Shown: piece after piece, positions 60,636-64,000 of the stretch
Layout: each line of letters begins with the position of its first letter
Position numbering within the stretch: the first letter of the stretch is position 1
Assembly (NCBI GenBank): GCA_032207245.1
Contig: CM063501.1
Location: forward strand, 54,430,393-54,494,392
DNA length: 64,000 nucleotides
Direction of reading: 5' to 3'
Source: Pardosa pseudoannulata
Lineage: Eukaryota; Arthropoda; Arachnida; Araneae; Lycosidae
Notes under the pieces: generated by a model
The model's input: the letters and a program-made list of their open reading frames with translations, nothing else
The model's database searches: none
What the model was told of the DNA's origin: nothing
Program-made: the position numbers and the translations under genes

Positions 60636-61735
60636 TTATACATACAAAATTTTAGGTTTGTTCAAAGTAGTCTCCTCCAGCATCAATGCAGGTTTGTAGA
60701 CAAATTTTCCACAGATTAAATGCCTCAAGCCATTCATATCTTGGAATTGATTAAAAAATTTATTTATAGCTATATCAATCTCTTCTTCTGAAGGAAAACG
60801 ACGTCCTTGTAAGTTCTTTTTTAGATTAAAGAATAACCAAAAGTCACATATATATAGATCAGGTGAATACGGTGGATGTTCTATCACTTTAATTTGTTTT
60901 TGTTTAAGAAACTCAACTGTTAATCCGGCTGTATGTGAAGATGCATCGTCGTGGTGAAGCATTAGTCTCCACTAATGCTTCACCATTCACTTCTTGCAGA
61001 ATGTGTGGAGCACAATTAGTCTTATACCAGTTTGCTGTTAGGGTCTTCTGTTCTTCCAAGTTGATGGGTTTAACCAATCTCGTACTTCTGAAAAAAAAAC
61101 GCATACATTACTTTCTTCAGTGCGAGTTGTCTTTTCACCACTGTCAAAGTTGTTTTCACCTTTGCCACCATTGTTATCATCTTCAAAGACCCATACTTTG
61201 CTTTCTTGACTTGTTGGAACATCAAAAAACGGTATGTACGTTTCATCACCCGTTACAATTTTAGAAATGATCAGGTGGCCACCATCATTTAGCAATTTAA
61301 GAGTTTCTTTACTGATTCTGACATGCTCCCCTTTTTGGTGATCAGTTAGATTATGGGGAACCCAACGGCTAACTACTCTTTTCATATGTAATTCTTCATT
61401 AATACTTTTGTGTATGTCTGCAGATCCGATGTTAATTTCCTTCTGTATAATTTGATAGGTACAGCGATTATCATCCTTAACATTTTTCGTATGGCAGACA
61501 CATTATCCGGGATTACTCCCGACGGTGGCCTTCTTGTGTGTTCTTCATTCTGGAGAAAAGTTCGACCTATGCTAAATTCTTTAAATCATCTGAATACAGT
61601 AGCAGGAGCTCGAGATTCATCACCAAATGCCAATTGCAACCGTTGAAAGCATTCTTTTTGATTTAATACTGCTTTAAAATCGTAGAAAATCATAGCGCAA
61701 AATTGTTCTAGCGTCAACTCCAATTTCTCTTCTGT
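60636..61735 (-). pseudogene. mariner transposase, multiply frameshifted
   Basis: Reading the minus strand from about 61735: an N-terminal part with QFCAMIFYDFKAVLNQKECF and FGDESRAPATVF, interrupted by a stop and frameshifts; a frame at 61385-61038 with WVPHNLTDHQKGEHVRISKE and the first catalytic Asp in VTGDETYIPFFDV (codon 61245-61247); a shifted frame at 61104-60913 with LTANWYKTNCAPHILQEVN; and a frame at 60962-60636 with the second Asp in MLHHDDASSHTA and the third in PPYSPDLYICDFWLF. The second and third Asp are separated by 34 residues, the D34D spacing that defines mariner. All three acidic residues survive, but in different frames, so no working enzyme can be made. Confidence 0.95.
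60952..60985. repeat. Perfect 15-bp inverted repeat inside the mariner gene
   Basis: TGGTGAAGCATTAGT (60952-60966) and ACTAATGCTTCACCA (60971-60985) flank a 4-nt spacer. It falls exactly at the frame break before the second catalytic Asp. Confidence 0.9.
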
Positions 61736-61740
61736 TTAAA

Positions 61741-63184
61741 ATTTATTCTAATAAGGTAAAATTTATTCTATTAAGGTATTTTGATCTAGGACTCGCTTCA
61801 AAGTCAGTGGATCCATGCCGCACAAAAAAACTTGATACCTTGTAGCTAACCACCTACACCGGTTGGTCAGAACATCCTAAATCCAAAGATTTAACCCACC
61901 CTTTCATTAGGTTTAACATGTCTCGGCAAATGTTTCGGATGCCTGTCAAGATTCCGGGCCCCCTAGGATTTATAGTTCCATATGCTGTTTACTGGACCAT
62001 CTTGCCTCACACTTGAACACTCTTCAAACACCTTTAATTCAACAGTGCCTTTAAAATTTGTGTAAAATGAAGCAAACCATTTTCACTAAACGAATTTCAG
62101 GCACAGTCTGCAACATATTCAGCTGAGTTATTTTGTCTCATAAATGCCTTAACATTTCTGTAGCATGAGAAGATGTTTTTAATACCTAAGCATATCCCAT
62201 CTAATTTCCTTCTTTTCTGACGAAATTCGAAACAACCAATGGGAAGTAAACAATTTTTTCAGTGTAAAAACAAAAACAAAAAATACCAACAAAAATTAAA
62301 ATAAAAGAAATAACACAACAACAACTGAAAGCAGCGAAAACTGAAGCGTAAAATAAAAGCCAAAGTATGACTGAAATTATTTAACGACCCGGAAGTAAAA
62401 AGCGTTATTTAAGTTTTAAGCTTCTATCATAGATTATTAATCCAATAAAAGATTTATTAAGTTTCTCTCCATCTAATTCTAAAATGATTTTCTAAAAAAT
62501 CTATTTCAACAGTTAAAAATGACTTAATTTATTAGAAGGCTTTCTGGATTTTGATAACAAATTGAATTAAATGTGATATTTAATTTTCGCATGACGTTTA
62601 AAATCAAAATTTTCTTTGCCATTGAAGGAGTCTAATGCATAGAATTTGTGTTACAGTTATATAAACAAATTTTATTGCTGTACCTCTATTTCCACTTATA
62701 TTTTCTCAATAACAAATTTTTCTGAGTAGCTGTTTTCCATTAAGTTTATCAAATTCTACAAAAATACTTAACTAAATGTATATTTTTTGACTGTTATTCC
62801 TAGTTTCATTTAAGGTTTTGAAGTTGGATTTAAATTGTTTATTCCTAATGGAAACTCACAATTTTAATCCTCGCATTAACTGACAGTCACATATTGGTAA
62901 AATTATCATAAACATGTAATATACTATGTAGCATAATAAAGAGCTATATCGAGCAATAATTAGAAAATCTTATTTTATTTAATTGGTGTGCTTTTGCGAG
63001 AGAATGTGCCTCAGAAAACGTAAAATGAATGCAAATCTACGATGCTCTTTAAGCGTAAACTTGTTTATAATGCTTAAACAAATGAATGTAGTTTTCGGAG
63101 TTAGTGAAGGCGAATTTAGTAACTTCATGTATTTTGTAGCTCTTGAAGATTATTCAGGCAGTGTTTTTAAATGCTGGTAAATTT
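61741..63184. other. Mostly AT-rich sequence, nothing recognised
   Basis: A somewhat GC-richer patch at about 61840-62000 (AACCACCTACACCGGTTGGT, GTCAAGATTCCGGGCCCCCT) has no frame or terminus I recognise. A 65-codon plus frame at 62983-63180 is unsupported. Confidence 0.45.
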
Positions 63185-63345
63185 GGTTGGATTTGAAGCA
63201 CCGTGTTCTACTTTTTACCACAGGACGGCAAAATTGCCGAGAATTACTGCTTAAAGCTGATTCCCAATGGCTATGAACACTTACGATAACATTCGGATTC
63301 GAATCCCCGAACTCTCCTTTCAATACTGGAGGCATAGTCATTTGT
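63185..63345 (-). mobile_element. SINE-A, degraded copy
   Basis: Reversed: GGTTGGATTTGAAGCACCGT, TTCTACTTTTTACCACAGG, CTGCTTAAAGCTGATTCCCA, ATGGCTATGAACACTTACG and a B-box-like CGGATTCGAATCCCCGAAC. The order matches other copies; divergence is high. Confidence 0.8.
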
Positions 63346-63494
63346 TCGATTTCTGGAAAACTTTTCTGATTTCCCTTTAGTGTAACACAATTATGAATTT
63401 TCTAATTATACAAGACCTCCAGAGTGGCAAACCTTCCTCATAAACGATTAGAAATGTGGAACTACAATTCAAGATGCTTTAAGTAATAGGAAAA
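63346..63494. other. Short spacer between two SINE-A relics
   Basis: AT-rich, nothing recognised. Confidence 0.35.
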
Positions 63495-63685
63495 GTGGTC
63501 AGCCCTCAACCATTGACCCAATGGTTTATGTCCTGATTTTGATTACAAGAGCTCGTTAATTTGAATCCTACTAAGCCAGGTATCTGTAATCGTTTAGAAT
63601 CTGCAAAGTAGTAAGTCCCAGCATCATTATTTCTCGTGTGGCAAAAAAATAGGCCGTAGCTTTCTCAACCAAGACAAACCCCTTT
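63495..63685 (+). mobile_element. SINE-A, very old copy
   Basis: AACCATTGACCCAATGG, AATTTGAATCCTACTAAGCC, ATCTGTAATCGTTTAGAATC, AAGTAGTAAGTCCCAGCATC, TTTCTCGTGTGGCAAAA and AATAGGCCGTAGCTTTCTC follow the SINE-A order with many substitutions. It is in the opposite orientation to the neighbour at 63185-63345. Confidence 0.75.
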
Positions 63686-64000
63686 TCATGGTACAAACTA
63701 AACATAATGCTTATGACTAAAATGGAGAAATAGATAAAATAATAATATTAATGATATATATATTCCATAGAAGAATATGCCCAAAGACGTTTTTGAGAAT
63801 TACTCTATTAAAATTATTTTTATTAGTACCATACGAATGCTGCTTGAAAGTTGATTGAGAAGAATGTGTTTTCATTATCCACGCCAAACCCAGATATATA
63901 TTTGCTTCCTTTAGCTTAGGGCAGGAATCTCCTAAACTTTTTATGCTTTATAGAAATTCTAGTTTACCAATCATTGTGACAGGCACATTAATTTTTTCAA
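63686..64000. other. AT-rich sequence to the window edge
   Basis: Nothing recognised. Confidence 0.4.

Larger units (their letters stand above)
60591..61740 (-). mobile_element. mariner-like element, one end preserved
   Basis: At the left edge CGAGGGTCACTCTGAAA follows TA (60589-60590). This is the terminal inverted repeat typical of mariner elements and marks the 3' end relative to the transposase on the minus strand. No matching terminus occurs right of the coding remnant, so the 5' end has been lost or has decayed. Confidence 0.85.

Noticed and set aside
61861..62010. Missing 5' terminal repeat of the mariner element
   Set aside because: I found no sequence complementary to CGAGGGTCACTCTGAAA to the right of the coding remnant.

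Overview
This window is AT-rich, repeat-dominated eukaryotic DNA. I found no convincing host protein-coding gene. Every protein signal I can recognise is a decayed transposase or retrotransposon fragment: Tc1, mariner, hAT and a Jockey-like LINE. The abundant tRNA-derived SINEs, the Tc1 copy (closely resembling a family I know from spider annotations), the very long (TA)n tracts and the satellite-rich intergenic DNA suggest an arthropod, most likely a chelicerate and probably a spider. That assignment is inference, since no host marker gene is present.

Layout. 1-4.6 kb: ~414/433-bp satellite with a strong hairpin in each unit. 8.2-11.3 kb: chimeric tandem array in which one shared module is paired first with one partner and then with another. 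11.7-14.8 kb: two further arrays around a small GC-richer island (12.6-13.25 kb) with near-perfect hairpins. 18.3-22.2 kb: a SINE, a LINE 3' end and two TTAA-flanked piggyBac-like non-autonomous elements. 23-24.7 kb: GC-richer 356-bp satellite and a third TTAA family. 26.3-28.7, 31.5-33.1, 34.1-37.0 and 37.8-39.5 kb: four satellites with 155-185-bp units. 40-46 kb: dispersed repeats, an ORF-bearing GC-richer segment and a nest of SINE, TTAA element and microsatellite. 46.4-48.2 kb: putative solo LTR and an internally deleted Tc1 element in microsatellite DNA. 49.4-50.6 kb: satellite rich in TGACGTCA. 52.4-53.4 kb: fourth TTAA family. 53.5-58.7 kb: three arrays, one interrupted by a TTAA element with a readable empty site. 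60.6-61.7 kb: decayed mariner. 63.2-63.7 kb: two degraded SINEs.

The elements act on one another rather than as a pathway. TTAA-specific elements insert into SINEs and satellites, SINEs ride inside TTAA elements, and several non-autonomous elements carry (TA)n tracts. About 14 distinct tandem families cover roughly a third of the window. Stretches not listed as features are AT-rich sequence in which I recognise nothing.
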